Below are positions 32,003 to 43,400 of a stretch of DNA of 64,000 nucleotides, piece after piece; within the stretch, counting starts at the first letter, position 1, and every line of letters starts with the position of its first letter. The notes below the pieces were generated by a model. The model did not search any database. It saw nothing but the letters and a program-made list of their open reading frames with translations, and had not been told where the DNA came from. The DNA is from Tricholoma matsutake (lineage: Eukaryota > Basidiomycota > Agaricomycetes > Agaricales > Tricholomataceae): assembly GCA_026075535.2 (NCBI GenBank), contig AP026549.1:4340001-4404000 (forward strand), read 5' to 3'. The position numbers and the translations under genes were made by a program.

Positions 32003-35000
32003 TTATGCCTCAACTTCCAGGCGAGAAAATATTGTGTTTGTCCCCTCTGTGAAATTTTGGTAAGGCCAGAATCTCATCCCCTCATACACCATTCTTGCAA
32101 TGCGACATGGAGCATTCGGATTATGTTTAAAGAATTGGGTGATTGCGTTACACGCTCGCTTACAATTCTCTTCGGGCTCCCATGAATTATTTTTGTCGGT
32201 ATAGTTTTTCCACTTTATTAAGAACTCCAATTTGTTCCGTTGAAGACGTGAGTCTAGAATTTCTTCAACTACATATTCTGGAGCACCTTCTACTATTATT
32301 GGAGGTTGCGGAGTAGTTTGTTGGCCAGGAATAGTGGGTGGGCGGTAAGGGCGTAGGTGGGATACGTTAATCTTGGGATCAATCTTGAATGATCGGGGTA
32401 ATTTTAGCACTACCACATTAGGCGAGATCACTTTAGAGATTGCATATGGGCCAACTTGTTTCTCCGTAAGTTTCCTTGAAGGTTGCAGAATATTCAGGTC
32501 CTTGGTACTTAGCCACACCAAGTCACCAACTTTGTACTCTGGAGCATGTGCTCGAGTACGATCTGTGTGTTGCATCATGTCATCACGTGCTTTCTTCAAT
32601 GCCACCTCTGCTTCCTCTTGTACCTTTTGCATCTTAGATACAAAGTCTTCTACCGACTGTACTTTGACTTCCCTTCTGGGTTCTACTCCCATGCGAGGAT
32701 GATATCCATAATTCACGAAAAAGGGTGACATACGAGTAGCTGAATGGAATTTGTTATTGTGGGAAAATTCGGCAATTGCCAACCATTTGGGCCAGTCGGT
32801 TTGTCGGTAGTTGACAAACATACGTAAGTACTGCTCCAATTCCTGATTCATTCTCTCTGTCTGCCCATCAGTCTGTGGGTGATATGCCGTAGATAATTTA
32901 GTTTGAATTCCCAATATGTTGTTTAGTTCTCGCATAAACGCAGAAGCAAATTGTGGTCCGCAATCAGAGATAACGGTATTGGGTAACCCATGTAACCGCC
33001 ATACCTGATTTAGATAGAGGCGCACCAAGCCCAATGATGAGGTTTCTGTAGTAGTAGGAATAATATGGACCTCCTTTGTAAAGCGGTCGCATACTACAAA
33101 TATTGCATCATACCCTTGAGCCTCAGGTAATCCGGTAATAAAATCCACAGATATATCTTGCCATGGCGCTTTAGGTATAGGGTTCGGCATTAATTTTCCT
33201 GCAGGTTTCTCTGGAAATTTCTTCCCCCTCATGCATGTATCACATCCATCCACATACCCCAACACATACTTTGAAATTCCGGGCCACCAATAATTTCTCA
33301 TTACTAATTCCAACGTCTTCCATCTTCCTGGGTGTCTGGCAGTTGGCGTATTATGATGTAACCAGATGATCTCCCTTCACAAATCCTGATCCTTCGGTAC
33401 ATATACTTTTCCTCGAAACAACACCAACCCTTGTTCCTCAGCCCATTCATCTCCTTTAATATCACCTTTCTTTTCTCCCTTCAGAGCTTTCATGGCTTCC
33501 ACTACTTCATCATCCATTTCTGAACATTGTCTAATTTTAGACAACATTTCCGTTTCCGAGCTATCTATTAATAGATGCCCTTGACGCATAGCGCAAATGC
33601 GAAAGTATTCAGGTTTGAGTAAGGTAACATTTTTATTGTCCTCCTCCACCCCCCTTTTATGATCGATACGTCTGGATAATACATCTGCTTTCCTCATTAA
33701 ACTTCCCACTTTGTGGACCAAGTGAAAGTTGAAATGCGATAGGAATAGTGCCCAATGCGCTTGCCAGTGAGTAAGCTTTTTAGTGGACATGAAGTATTGC
33801 AGATTTTGATGATCCGTCCAGATCTCAATCTGATGCGTACATCCCTCCAAATAATGCCTCCATGCCTCCAATGCTCGTATTATCCCCAACATCTCTTTGT
33901 CATGCACATCATAATTCCTCTCCACATCATTCAACCCTTTTGACAAGTATGCACAAGGATGCCATTTGTCATCTTCACACAGCATTGATAATACTGCTCC
34001 AGTAGCAACATTGGATGCATCTCAAATTCCACTCGCAAAGGGCGTGTGAAATCTACTGGGGCTGATATTGGTCCCTCCACAAACTTCCTCTTCAACTCCT
34101 CAAATGCTGTCTGCTGCTGCTCTCCCCACCTCCATACTACTCCCTTTCACATAAGGTTATGTAAGGGTGCGGCAATTTTAGAAAAATTGTGCACGAAGCG
34201 ACGATAATAATTTGCGAGTCCCAAGAAGGCTTGAACCTCCTTGACACGGGTGGGCGCAGGCCAATCTGTGATCGCCTGTACCTTGATCGGATCCATTTTG
34301 ATCCCGTCAGGGCCAATCAATAATCCTAGGAACTCAATCTCACTTGCCCCAAACACACACTTCTCTGGTTTCAAAAATAGATCATTTTCTGCCAACCTCT
34401 GTAGCACCTCCTGCACTATCACCTCATGATTCTCTTCATCCTCCATGAATATCAGAATGTTGTCAATAAATATTATTACCATGCCTTTGTCTATTACATC
34501 CTTGAAAATGACGTTCATCATATTTTGAAAGGTCGGGGGACTATTAGTCATCCCAAAAAACATGACAAGGGGCTTGAAGAATCCTCAACGCGTGGCAAAT
34601 GCTGCCTTCCACTCATCTCCTTTCTTTATTCATACATTGTTGTATCCCCATCGTAAATCCAATTTTGTAAAGACCTTGGCTTTTCCCACCTTGTCAATTA
34701 TTTCTGAGATCAATGGCAGGGGGTACACGTTCTTCACTGTCCACTCATTCAAATACCTATAATCTGTACACATCCTCTTCCTTTGGTCTTTCTTTGGCAC
34801 GAAGAATATTGGTGATGTCTGCGGTGATTTTGAAGGTCATATGTATCCTTTGCGCAATTGCTCCTTCAGGAACGCATCCACTTCTTCTTGTTCCATCGGA
34901 GATAATGGATATACCTTCGACTTCTTTGGCACAAACCCTGGCTTCATCTCAATCGCATGATCCCATGGCTTCCACACCAGCATTCGCTCAGACTCCTTCT

Positions 35001-35829
35001 TCTGGAACACTGACAGATGTTCATGATACACTTTTGGCACCCATTCCTCCACTGGCTTCTCCACCTTCACAATATTCTTGTCCCACAACTGTCCTCCATG
35101 AATTGCTCTAAAGGTTTGCTTCTGCTCTTCTTTCTCGATCATGATCGGAACTTCCCCATTTGGCATTTCCTCATCCTCCACTTCCTCCATCGTAACAGAA
35201 TACTTTCTCGGATGTTCTTTCTCTTTCTTTTTCCTTTTTTCCTTCTTCATCTTCCTCCCATACACATTACATTCCTTAGGACAACGAGTCATTTGTACTT
35301 TCCCAGTTTTCCAATCAATTTTGGGATAATGCTTCCATAACCATGGACATCCTATTATTAGATTGGTTTTCCCAAGATCGCACACTTCGAATACGGCTCG
35401 CTCCTGATGCTCCTGATGCTTTAGTACCATATTCACCTCCTCCTTGATAGTTCCTCCACGATTGACTGTTCCGTCAATATTGTACACCATTATAGGTTGT
35501 GCCAGCTTGCGTGTGTTAATACCATTTCGGGTAATTAAGGATCGATTAATAAATAATCCTGTAGCACCACCATCAAGCAACACTTCCACATCAATAGCTG
35601 CATGCATGTCCACTGTCTTCAATCCCACAGTCAAGGTGATTTCTGGTTCTATTTGCGCAGAGCAAATAAAGAATTTAGGGGTTTTTGGAAATAGTGCTTG
35701 GCAATTTTCTTGGTCACGTGATTCATAACAGTTGTACTCCTCCTCAATTTCCTTTTCTGATTTACTCTGGGTTTCCTCAGATACTAATACATTGTAACAA
35801 TTCTGGGTCACCAATGGGGAAACCTTCAC
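32003..35829 (-). pseudogene. Pol of element III: protease, RT, RNase H, integrase, chromodomain
   Basis: The protease (LLDGGATGLFIN, near 35575) has DGG where the other copies have the catalytic DSG. RT spans about 34915-34200, with the catalytic box FIDNILIF near 34470. RNase H lies at about 34010-33640. The integrase and chromodomain are one uninterrupted 436-codon frame (33313-32003): zinc finger CDTC, catalytic [16 protein letters not shown] and [10 protein letters not shown], the GPYAI motif, then VEEILDSRL and LEFLIKWKNYTDKNN. Stops at 34837 and 33377 replace Arg codons. At 33377 the TGA corresponds to CGA in copy VII and CAA in copy I. Starts in the -1 frame relative to gag. Confidence 0.9.
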
Positions 35830-36009
35830 TGGGACTCTTCCGCAAAATTCTTCTGCTTGCCTTCCTCCAGCTTCACTTCCTCGATTGTAGCTTCCCTAAT
35901 CTTTCTTTTCTGCCTACAATTCCTAGAAATGTGCTAACTGCCCACAGTTAAAACATTTAAGTGGGGCTCATCTCCCTGCTTGATCAACCTCCATTGCCTC
36001 TGCTGGTGC

Positions 36010-36921
36010 TCATGACTCCATAACTATAGGTGTCACTGCCATGGCCAGTGGCTGTCCCCTTGGAGCTTGCACCTGAGGCGCCTTTCCTTTCTCGGACTTT
36101 CCTCCTGATGACTTTCCAAATTTACTACTTCCGTACATCAACTTTGACTCTGCCTGTTCCTGCCGATATTGCCGGTCAAGGCACATTGCCCAATTATACC
36201 ACTCATCCAACTTCTCTGGCATAGAAGGTAGTCGGTAGATAGACTTGAATAAGGAGGGATTTAATCCTGCTTTCAAAAACTCTACCAATGTGGCTTCTCC
36301 CATGTCTGTTTGCAAAGCTTCTGCTTTGAACTGCAAAATAAATTCATCCGCCGTTAAGGAACCTTGGCGCATGGTCTTTACTTTAGCATTGGCTGTCGCC
36401 TTTGGATTAGGGTCTCCAAACTGTGCCTCCAATCTCTCCAGAAATTCCTTGAAGGTTGCAAATGGTTTATTTCCCATGGCAATTTGATTAATAGCCTCGT
36501 TTCTCCAGAACTGTGCTTCCCCCCCCTGAATGTATGAGAGAGCAAACATAATCCTAGACTCAGCTGTATGAAACTCGGGCTTCCTCCCATGGATGTACAA
36601 TACTATAGAGCTGAGGAAGGATTTTGTATTCTCCATGGTACCGTCAAAGATTTGCAGGGGTGTGTACTTAGGTAAGCGCACTTTTCCATTTCCAGATTTC
36701 TCTGCTGTCTCATCCTCCTGCGATATCCACTCCACCATCTCCTCCATCTCATCATCTCTTTCTCCTATTGTCTCTGGCTGTACTTCTGCTTGTCTGGGCT
36801 GTGATGCTGCCAATACTGACACTAATTGCGACATTTGCACTGTGAGTGCATCAATTTTTGCCTCTAGTGCTGGTATGGGAACAGGATTAGGACCGGGATT
36901 AGAAGTTGAAGGTTTGGACAT
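36010..36921 (-). pseudogene. Gag of element III
   Basis: Opens at ATG 36921 (MSKPSTSNPGPNPVPIPALE) and reads 303 codons without a stop through the whole gag core. At the position where II and IV have TGA, it keeps CGA (SIYRLPSMPEK). It is cut by TGA at 36012-36010. The zinc knuckle beyond (about 35960-35925) is damaged by a short deletion (CFNCGQLAHF). This is the best available guide to the ancestral Gag of the family. Confidence 0.88.
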
Positions 36922-37395
36922 AATTGTAGAATCTGTGATGAATCACTTCTTCGACAAATTCAAAATCTTTTCTTCAAAACCTCTCCAAACGTTTATGGGT
37001 CACGTGATAAGGTTCGTCGAGGTTCGTCAATCATTCATCGTTCGTCAGACGCCTATTTTGACACTTTGGATCAATAACCCTTCCAACAGTGCCTGATCTC
37101 GGAGATATCGCTGAATTCGGCTTGTAACTAAAATAGTCGTCTGAATAGAGTGATGTAAATTGTAACTAAACCAGATCCAATCAGTTGTCTGGTTGCAGCT
37201 GTCCTAGTGACAAGTGCTGCCTCTCGATCACTGGCAGTCGCAATGTAAGGCGAGGCCTGGCGTCGGCTTACGAAAGAAAAGGTAGATTATGTATATACAA
37301 GTACTTCCGGCTCGTGCTGAAAGGGTGAGTCATCGGATGTGGCGCGATGAAACAATGATGTATGCGCAAGTAAGAGAAGGTGCACTGATATGGGA

Positions 37396-37406
37396 AGTTG
37401 TGTTCT
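37396..37406 (-). promoter_or_regulatory. Predicted self-priming primer binding site, element III
   Basis: On the minus strand AGAACACAACT lies two bases after the 5' LTR and is a perfect complement of the LTR word at 37584-37594. That word in turn is 34 nt from a TATATAAA box (37621-37628). Confidence 0.68.
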
Positions 37407-37408
37407 TC

Positions 37409-37809
37409 TGTTAGGGTGACACCCACTATCTGCTAGCTAAGACCATGTGGGTTCTCTCTACAAGAAGGGGGCAGGATCCACGTGTGTGATGGGGGAATTG
37501 ATCGTTTTGATGTGAGGGGTTATTAATAGGTAAGTTTGTTGACAAAGGCCTTTTACACTGAAAGCGTAGGTGGAATACCTAAGAGAACACAACTGGGGTC
37601 CCCTAGGCATATATTTAGGGTTTATATACTATGTTACACATATTGTACATTGTTGTTACCAACACACTCGTACATGCACGTACATTTTGATGCATGTGAA
37701 ATAAAATTCTCACACTATCAAAGTGTAGCGTCATTTGGCATCATGTAGTGTAATTCAACATAATAAAATAAAATGAAATTTTATTAGGTAATGGGGTGGT
37801 TTCCTAACA
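37409..37809 (-). repeat. 5' LTR of element III
   Basis: 401 bp; in plus orientation it runs TGTTAGGGTGACACC to GGTTTCCTAACA. Confidence 0.92.
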
Positions 37810-38135
37810 CTGACATGTCAGTCGTCAAGACCAAACAAGGGGAAGTGCAAATCCGATGCTGCACATGAACCTGCTGAGAGCCCATCCTCCCCTATCGCAG
37901 GTGACTCTGGTCATGACAGGAATCTTGAGCCCGACAAAACTAGTATCAACCCCAAGAAGAAATGCAAACAGAAGGCAACTGGAGGCTCTGTGACCAGCCT
38001 GTTTTGTAATCTGTTCTTGTTGCCAGGATCCCTCAATATATGCGCTGGAAAAGAGAAAGTACCTGCCTGGGGGCCTTCATTAATGGTTGCAGAGTCAGTT
38101 GCTGCATCTGGTACAGGAATCAATCAGCAGAATAC

Positions 38136-38280
38136 TGGAGATGCCTGTGGTGTCTCCTCGCTAGACATGGAATGCTGTCATGTAGTGATAGCTTAAGGAC
38201 TCTATATACATGCGTGACTATCTACTGGCTACACGGTCACATGACTACCTGGAGTAGGTGTGCCCACACACACTACTCCA
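38136..38280 (-). repeat. Downstream LTR (145 bp) of the small element
   Basis: Ends form TGGAG/CTCCA. A TATA box (TGTATATAGA on the minus strand) is at 38201-38210. It differs from the other copy at about nine positions, chiefly C/T or G/A. Confidence 0.82.
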
Positions 38281-38293
38281 TCTGCCCACCTCC
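38281..38293 (-). promoter_or_regulatory. Candidate polypurine tract of the small element
   Basis: On the minus strand GGAGGTGGGCAGA directly precedes the downstream LTR, as a plus-strand primer would. Confidence 0.5.
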
Positions 38294-38504
38294 AAAAAAG
38301 GTGACGTCCCCATCGCCACAGAAAGAAAACAAAAGAAAAAGCTAAAAACAAAACAATAGATATAGGAATAATATAAACAATGTGACCAGAAAAATTCTAT
38401 GATTGATGAAAAAAATAAAGCAAAAGAAGACTCAGCATGAAGGTGCCCATCCCAAAGCTCGAAGGGCTTGACTCAAGTCCAACAGTTGGGGATCTCCATC
38501 CCAG

Positions 38505-39422
38505 TCAAGGTGTGGTGCTGACACATTTTGAGGAACTGCCATTTGATGACATTGTGACTGTAGGTTTACCAGGTGCTATACCGGAGGGATGTCGACGTGT
38601 GACAATGTTGGGTCGTGAGTACATAGTGCTCCAGTTAACCACACGAGTGCACGATGGATGATTCCAATGGGCAGCAGGATGTTGATGAGCACGCCGTTGC
38701 AGTGTCCTGAATGGATGGGGGGTTTGGGAACGTAGTGCCAAAAGGTCTCGAGGGGGTGGCTTAGACACAATAGGTATGGATTTGGCATCCTCTGCCCAGT
38801 CAAAATGCGCAGTAGGTTCAGGTATAAGCAGTGGGGGGGGTGTAGGCTGTTGTTCTGGGGGTTCAAACACCTCGTCATGCAGGAGTGCAGAGCAAGAGCT
38901 TTGGAATTCAGGCTGTAGACTTATAGCAACAGGGGGAGTCGGGTTTGTCAAACGAGGATGTTCATCATTGAGGGGCTGTATCTGTGTGATGGTCTGTGTG
39001 CTCGAGTCCATCAGTAAGTGGAGTTCCGTCTGCATCGCCCCATCCATCTTCTGCACCTGATTCTGTATGCAGAGGTCAGGTCCATGATACCCATTCCAAA
39101 CAATCCTTTCTGCTGTCATCCTATATTGAAGCCCTGCTTCAAACCCTTCCTTGCGTGCTGCTACTTCAGCTGCTTGGTCACTTCTCAGCACACAAGAACC
39201 TTCATTATTGGGTAATTGTGTCTGTATGGCAGTGGTGGCTTGCCTGTAATTTGTCTGGGTGCTCACGTTGATAATGGTGGGGTTGATGGGGGTCGTCTGG
39301 GAGTTGGCATCAATGGTGAGGGTGGTGGTTCTATCAGTCTGGGCACAGGAGTTGATGAGGGCCATGGTTCCCAATAGCATGGTCTCGAGGGGCTGGTCCA
39401 TGGGCAAGGGGACTGCCAACAA
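38505..39422 (-). CDS. T-Q-T-rich reading frame 2 of the small LTR element
   Basis: About 300 open codons, with the first ATG in PMDQPLETMLLG. It contains repeated [S/A]xTQT-type motifs (CAQTD, NVSTQTN, SSTQTI), a Pro-rich stretch (EPPEQQPTPPPLLIPEP) and a basic, His/Arg-rich C-terminus. The same motif fills frame 1 upstream. A CTAAC branch-like word and CAG acceptor near 39450-39425 suggest the two frames are exons of one gene. No known domain is recognised; function unknown. The long open frame contrasts with the stop-ridden Gypsy copies around it. Confidence 0.5.
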   Translation of the reverse strand: MLAVPLPMDQPLETMLLGTMALINSCAQTDRTTTLTIDANSQTTPINPTIINVSTQTNYRQATTAIQTQLPNNEGSCVLRSDQAAEVAARKEGFEAGLQYRMTAERIVWNGYHGPDLCIQNQVQKMDGAMQTELHLLMDSSTQTITQIQPLNDEHPRLTNPTPPVAISLQPEFQSSCSALLHDEVFEPPEQQPTPPPLLIPEPTAHFDWAEDAKSIPIVSKPPPRDLLALRSQTPHPFRTLQRRAHQHPAAHWNHPSCTRVVNWSTMYSRPNIVTRRHPSGIAPGKPTVTMSSNGSSSKCVSTTP

Positions 39423-39458
39423 TCTGGAAATTGTATACCGTCATTTTGATAGAGTTAG

Positions 39459-40601
39459 TCATTGTTGTGAGCGTGTATTGACAGGGTATGTCGGCGTTGT
39501 TGACTGTGATGTGGCAACGTTGGGGGGAGGATCGTGGTGCATAACGGGGGTCAGGGACATGGCCTGGGGGGTGTTTTTGGTTTGGGTGGCTGTTTCGTTG
39601 GTATAGGGGGTCATCTGGGTACTGGATTCAGCAAACGATGTCACCCTCACATTTTCCACCGAGTTGAGGTGTTTGTCATCGGGCAGCTCCGTTTTCAGGG
39701 CGGCACACCGATGTTTGGGTGCAGTGTTGGTTGTAGGGGCTGCTTGGGTGCTAACGTCGACAGTGGTGGGGGCGGGTGTCATCTGGATGTCAACATTGGT
39801 GGTGGTGATGGTGTCAGTTTGGGTGCTGGAGTCGTTCCATGTGGTTGGTTTGGCCTCCTTTGATACCATGGCCTTGGTGACCTCCATTACAAGCATTAGA
39901 TGCCCTTCCTCAATAGATACGCAGTGGCCATAGCCGTGCTTCCAGTTGTTCTCCTTCGATCCACTGTTTTCATCACTGATGGGTACTGTTTGGGTGCCGG
40001 CACTGGCCCAGGTGGTTGTTTTGGGCTTCGTTTGAGGCTCAGCCGTCCCTGAGATGGTGGTACTGCGAACTGATCCATGTGCCTGGGCCGCCATTGATAG
40101 GCAGAGCCCAGGGCCATGTCCCTCTGCTAGCCATCTCCGGTGCTTGTCTCTCTTTCCATCCTGTGTCCCTACCCTGTAGCCTTCCAGGTGTCCCTTCCTC
40201 TGTGCCTTCTCTTCTTTCTTCCTTTCTTCGTACTGCTCCTTGTATCCTTCTGTCAACTTCCCACTTCTATCAATGTATCCCTTGTCGTAACCATCCGCTT
40301 TTCCTTCTTCTTGCCCTATCTTCTTTCCTGTCCTATATCCTTCTTCAAACCCTTCTTGCCATCCTTCAAGTTTTGCGTTTTCTAGTAGCAGTCGTACTTC
40401 CTCGTGGTTGTAGGTAGACAGTTTGTTTGTTGGCAACATGGCTGTGGCTGTGTCGATGCGTGTCACATTGTTGGCATTGTTGGCTGCTTTGTTTGTAGCT
40501 ATCTTTGCTGTAGTAGTTGTAACGACGCTTGTAGTAAGTGTTTGAGCTGTAGTTGCACTAGTTTCGGCTTCCGTTCTCACAGTACAAGAACCCATGCTCA
40601 T
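39459..40601 (-). CDS. T-Q-T-rich reading frame 1 of the small LTR element
   Basis: About 380 open codons from the first ATG (MSMGSC) at 40601. The N-terminus is Thr/Ala-rich. A Gly-Tyr periodic segment follows (EGWQEGFEEGYRTGKKIGQE, GYDKGYIDRSGKLTEGYKEQ, near 40390-40230). The second half repeats [S/A]xTQ[T/A/M] at least five times (SAGTQT, SSTQTD, VSTQA, SSTQM, ATQT). I do not recognise a domain. The coding direction matches the LTR polarity. A captured host gene or an element-specific protein are both possible. Confidence 0.5.
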   Translation of the reverse strand: MSMGSCTVRTEAETSATTAQTLTTSVVTTTTAKIATNKAANNANNVTRIDTATAMLPTNKLSTYNHEEVRLLLENAKLEGWQEGFEEGYRTGKKIGQEEGKADGYDKGYIDRSGKLTEGYKEQYEERKKEEKAQRKGHLEGYRVGTQDGKRDKHRRWLAEGHGPGLCLSMAAQAHGSVRSTTISGTAEPQTKPKTTTWASAGTQTVPISDENSGSKENNWKHGYGHCVSIEEGHLMLVMEVTKAMVSKEAKPTTWNDSSTQTDTITTTNVDIQMTPAPTTVDVSTQAAPTTNTAPKHRCAALKTELPDDKHLNSVENVRVTSFAESSTQMTPYTNETATQTKNTPQAMSLTPVMHHDPPPNVATSQSTTPTYPVNTRSQQ

Positions 40602-40965
40602 AACAGCATTTATGGCTGCGATGTTCGCGTTCAAATTAAACGCATTCTCAGGCTGCTTCTTCTTTGTCCAGGTCCTGGCATACTGAATGTGATGTACTAA
40701 CTGAAAAAGAGACTGGTGGGCTGGTTCTGGTTCTGTGACTGGTTCTGGTTCTGTCTGGTTCTGTAGCTGGTTCTGGTTCTGTGTGACTGGTAGACTAGGG
40801 ACTAGTAGACTGTGGTTCTGTGGTTCTGTGGCTGTAAATGGGTGCTGGGGCTAGAGACTCGAGAGCAATAACTAGAAAGTAAAGCTAGATGCGAATTTAT
40901 GTGTTGTGACATGGTGTGCGAGAACAAAAGTAGAAGCTAGCGAGAATAGAACAAAGCAGTGGTGC

Positions 40966-40992
40966 ATGTGTCGAATCATGCTCTCATCACCA
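40966..40992 (-). promoter_or_regulatory. Candidate tRNA primer binding site of the small element
   Basis: Minus strand, after three bases from the upstream LTR: TGGTGATGAGAGCATGATTC. The complementary plus strand ends ATGCTCTCATCACCA and carries TCGAATC in front, just as the T-arm and CCA end of a tRNA would. The exact tRNA cannot be named from the sequence. Confidence 0.6.
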
Positions 40993-40995
40993 AGA

Positions 40996-41140
40996 TGGAG
41001 ATGCCTGTGGTGTCTCCTCGCTAGACATGGAATGCTGTCGTATAGTGATAGCGTAAGGACTCTATATACATGCGTGACTATCTACTGGCTATGTGGTCAT
41101 GTGACTACCTGGAGTAGGTGTGCCCACACACACTACTCCA
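40996..41140 (-). repeat. Upstream LTR (145 bp) of the small element
   Basis: TGGAGATGCC to CACTACTCCA in plus orientation, with the TATA box at 41061-41070. Confidence 0.82.
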
Positions 41141-43400
41141 ATACCACCTCAAATGAATTGACATTGACCTCAATGGCACTCGCGTCTAACCACCAGCCTG
41201 AGGACAACCTCATGATTGATCCATCCCTCATTAGCGCAGAGGATGGAGGACACAGCGAACTTGTTCAGCTGATAAACAACAGACCAGAGGGCCAATTGTA
41301 TGCGACTCTGCAACTCTGTGGTGCTGACATCCCTTCTTGTTCTCCTACTATCTTCAATGTGGAGCCCAAAGGCTACCGTGGTTGTAGCTCAAGACAATTT
41401 GTTCATTCCCCTGGAAAGCCCCCTTGCATCGTTAGAAAGATCCCCATTTGCCACCACCCAAAATGCACTGCCTGCCCGCATGTCCTCTCCATTAAAGTCA
41501 GCTCTGTCCCAAACTGCAACTTTGTCCCGATACCTTGCACCACATAATGACCAGCAAATGTGAGAAGATTCTGAGAATATTTTTCCCCCATCTCTGTTTA
41601 CCCCCATGGTTCCCTCAGATTGTTGATCAGTCTCTAGGATGTTCACCTCGCCCAGCAATAAATTTTCAGTCAATGATGTGGATGTCAGCTGAAGGCCCAG
41701 TCTGTTCTGCAAAGATTCATTGTCTGCATCACAAAAACTGCATCGACCAACTCATATCTCCTTGTCTCCAGTGGCTCTGTTCACACTCCAACCATGCCCT
41801 CAGGGTTTCTCCTCCAAGCCTTGGAATCTTACCCCCCATTCTGATTTCGGCCTCCCATCGTCACCTGTGCATAATCACCATGGAAGCAACCATATACCCC
41901 CAACAGCTGCTCATGGGCGAGCAGAGAATCAATATCTTGGCAGCCTTCTGAAACTGTTTGGTCCCATTCCAAAACAAATTACAGACAAACTGGTAAAGCT
42001 CGAGACAACGTCAGAAGATGTTGTGACTTGCCTCAAAAGACTAGAAAAACAAGCTGGCCTTATCAAACATCTGACAACTCGGAGTGAGGCATTGGAGGAG
42101 ACAGTTCAACAACTCACTGAGCAAAACACAATTTTAGAAATTGCAGTACAAGACCAGGATGAATTGATCAATAAGCTTTTTGCATATCTTGAAAAGAACA
42201 ACTCACATGCGCTAGAGGACAGTGATGAAGATTCACACACAAAAAACCATAAAACATGAGATAATGGCTTCAATGTGAGTGATCACATCATTCAATATGG
42301 GTTACGGCAGCTCACCTCTCCATCAGAACACTGTATGAAAAACAATGCTGCTTGCCATGGGTTTGGGCTTGAGAGCAAAGGCAAAAGATGTTATACAACT
42401 TCATTCTCATCTCAGGGGAGGTGGCTTTATCAAAGATTGAGAGACTGGCAATGGCAAGTTTGTCCAACCCAACTGGACTACAAATTTTGCTGGAAATGCT
42501 GCCTGGCATGACCACATGCTTACCATGATCAAGCAAAAAGCACCAACCATATACCCATCCTTTACTTGAGATCTTTTGGCTGCCAAGTCGGATGGAGACC
42601 TAATTGACTGCATGGAAGCTGTTTTCAAAAATCTTCAAATGACGTACTTGAAGAAAGACCAAGCAGGGGATCTTGATTCTGATGCTGGTGACAACAAAGA
42701 TGATGAGGTGCTTCGCAAACAAAGGAACTGCTGCTGGCAGAGGAAAACTAGGGTTAGTAATCCAGCTCTTGCACGAAAAATTATGTGCTGACTCAAGTTC
42801 AGAAAGCAGAAGAGAGAAGGAGGGTGGCCACAGATTACGATATTGACATTAGTGAACTTGGGTGGTTCTTAATGCCAGCATACCAGTCAACAGATGAATC
42901 AGACATGACACCAGTCTTGGACCCATACACCGATGTTGAGGAGGGCGATGAGATTCCTGTCTCATCGACATTGAAGCCCTGGATAACGTGCCCTCCACTA
43001 TACTGAGTAACTGAGGTGAGCTCAATGTGTCGACAATGTTAGGGGTAAATATGCTTAAAGTTTCTGCCTCAGTCTGATGAATGGATATTACAGCTGGATG
43101 CAAGGGTGATGGATAGTTGAAAGCAGCATGAGAGGGAGCATAGGGGCAAGACAGGACCACACCCTCATCACCGTGGTCATCCGGTCGATGCCCCTCTTCC
43201 AAAACTCAAGAAAACAAATGAGAAGATACAAAGATATGCAATTGATAAATTCTGGCTGAAGAACCACCCCGAGTGCGACAAGCCAACTCACATCTAGGAT
43301 TCAGAAGACAACAATGAATCAGGTGGCAAGAGTCAATATGCCCCTGAACAGAGCGACAATGAAGGAGATCAATTTGATGATGATGAACTGTATTTATAGG

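Larger units (their letters stand above)
31591..37809 (-). mobile_element. Ty3/Gypsy chromovirus element III (minus strand)
   Basis: A 6,219-bp element, the same length as element II, with 401-bp LTRs. The flanks are CCGAC (31586-31590) and CTGAC (37810-37814), a 5-bp duplication differing by one C/T at a CpG. It has the best coding preservation in the window: long open gag and integrase frames. It is still inactive because of RT FIDN, a gag zinc-knuckle frameshift and TGA codons. Confidence 0.93.
38136..41140 (-). mobile_element. Small-LTR retroelement carrying non-retroviral reading frames
   Basis: Two 145-bp direct repeats (38136-38280 and 40996-41140) begin TGGAG and end CTCCA. ATAC precedes the first (38132-38135) and follows the second (41141-41144), a 4-bp duplication. 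Read on the minus strand, a tRNA-type primer site starts three bases after the upstream LTR and a purine-rich GGAGGTGGGCAGA tract abuts the downstream LTR. Two long frames in the same direction fill the 2.7-kb interior, but no gag, protease, RT or integrase motif is present. It fits a non-autonomous LTR element of TRIM/LARD type that carries a foreign gene. Confidence 0.8.
31541..43399 (+). pseudogene. Unknown gene split by two retroelements
   Basis: Segments: 31541-31590 (ATG, MPPKSAKPKDPASLPSAPT), 37815-38135, 41145-41547 and, after frame changes, 41720-42259, 42576-43006 and about 43190-43399 (ending DEGDQ-like acidic text and DDDELYL, TAG). When the element III and small-LTR inserts are each discounted with one duplication copy, the frame passes through both sites unbroken, so they entered a coding exon. 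The N-terminus is Ser/Pro/Lys-rich. The middle has a coiled coil (TDKLVKLETTSEDVVTCLKR, TVQQLTEQNTILEIAVQDQD). Introns or frameshifts after 41400 are unresolved. It converges tail-to-tail with a Tnp2-type transposase gene, so it may be that element's second protein. I do not recognise the family. Confidence 0.55.

Noticed and set aside
39534..40417. Plus-strand frames across the small LTR element
   Set aside because: They shadow the longer minus-strand frames, which agree with LTR polarity.
40955..40995. Possible tRNA gene (T-arm and CCA-like end)
   Set aside because: Only the 3' end of a tRNA is present, without D-arm, anticodon arm or 5' acceptor strand; it fits a primer binding site.
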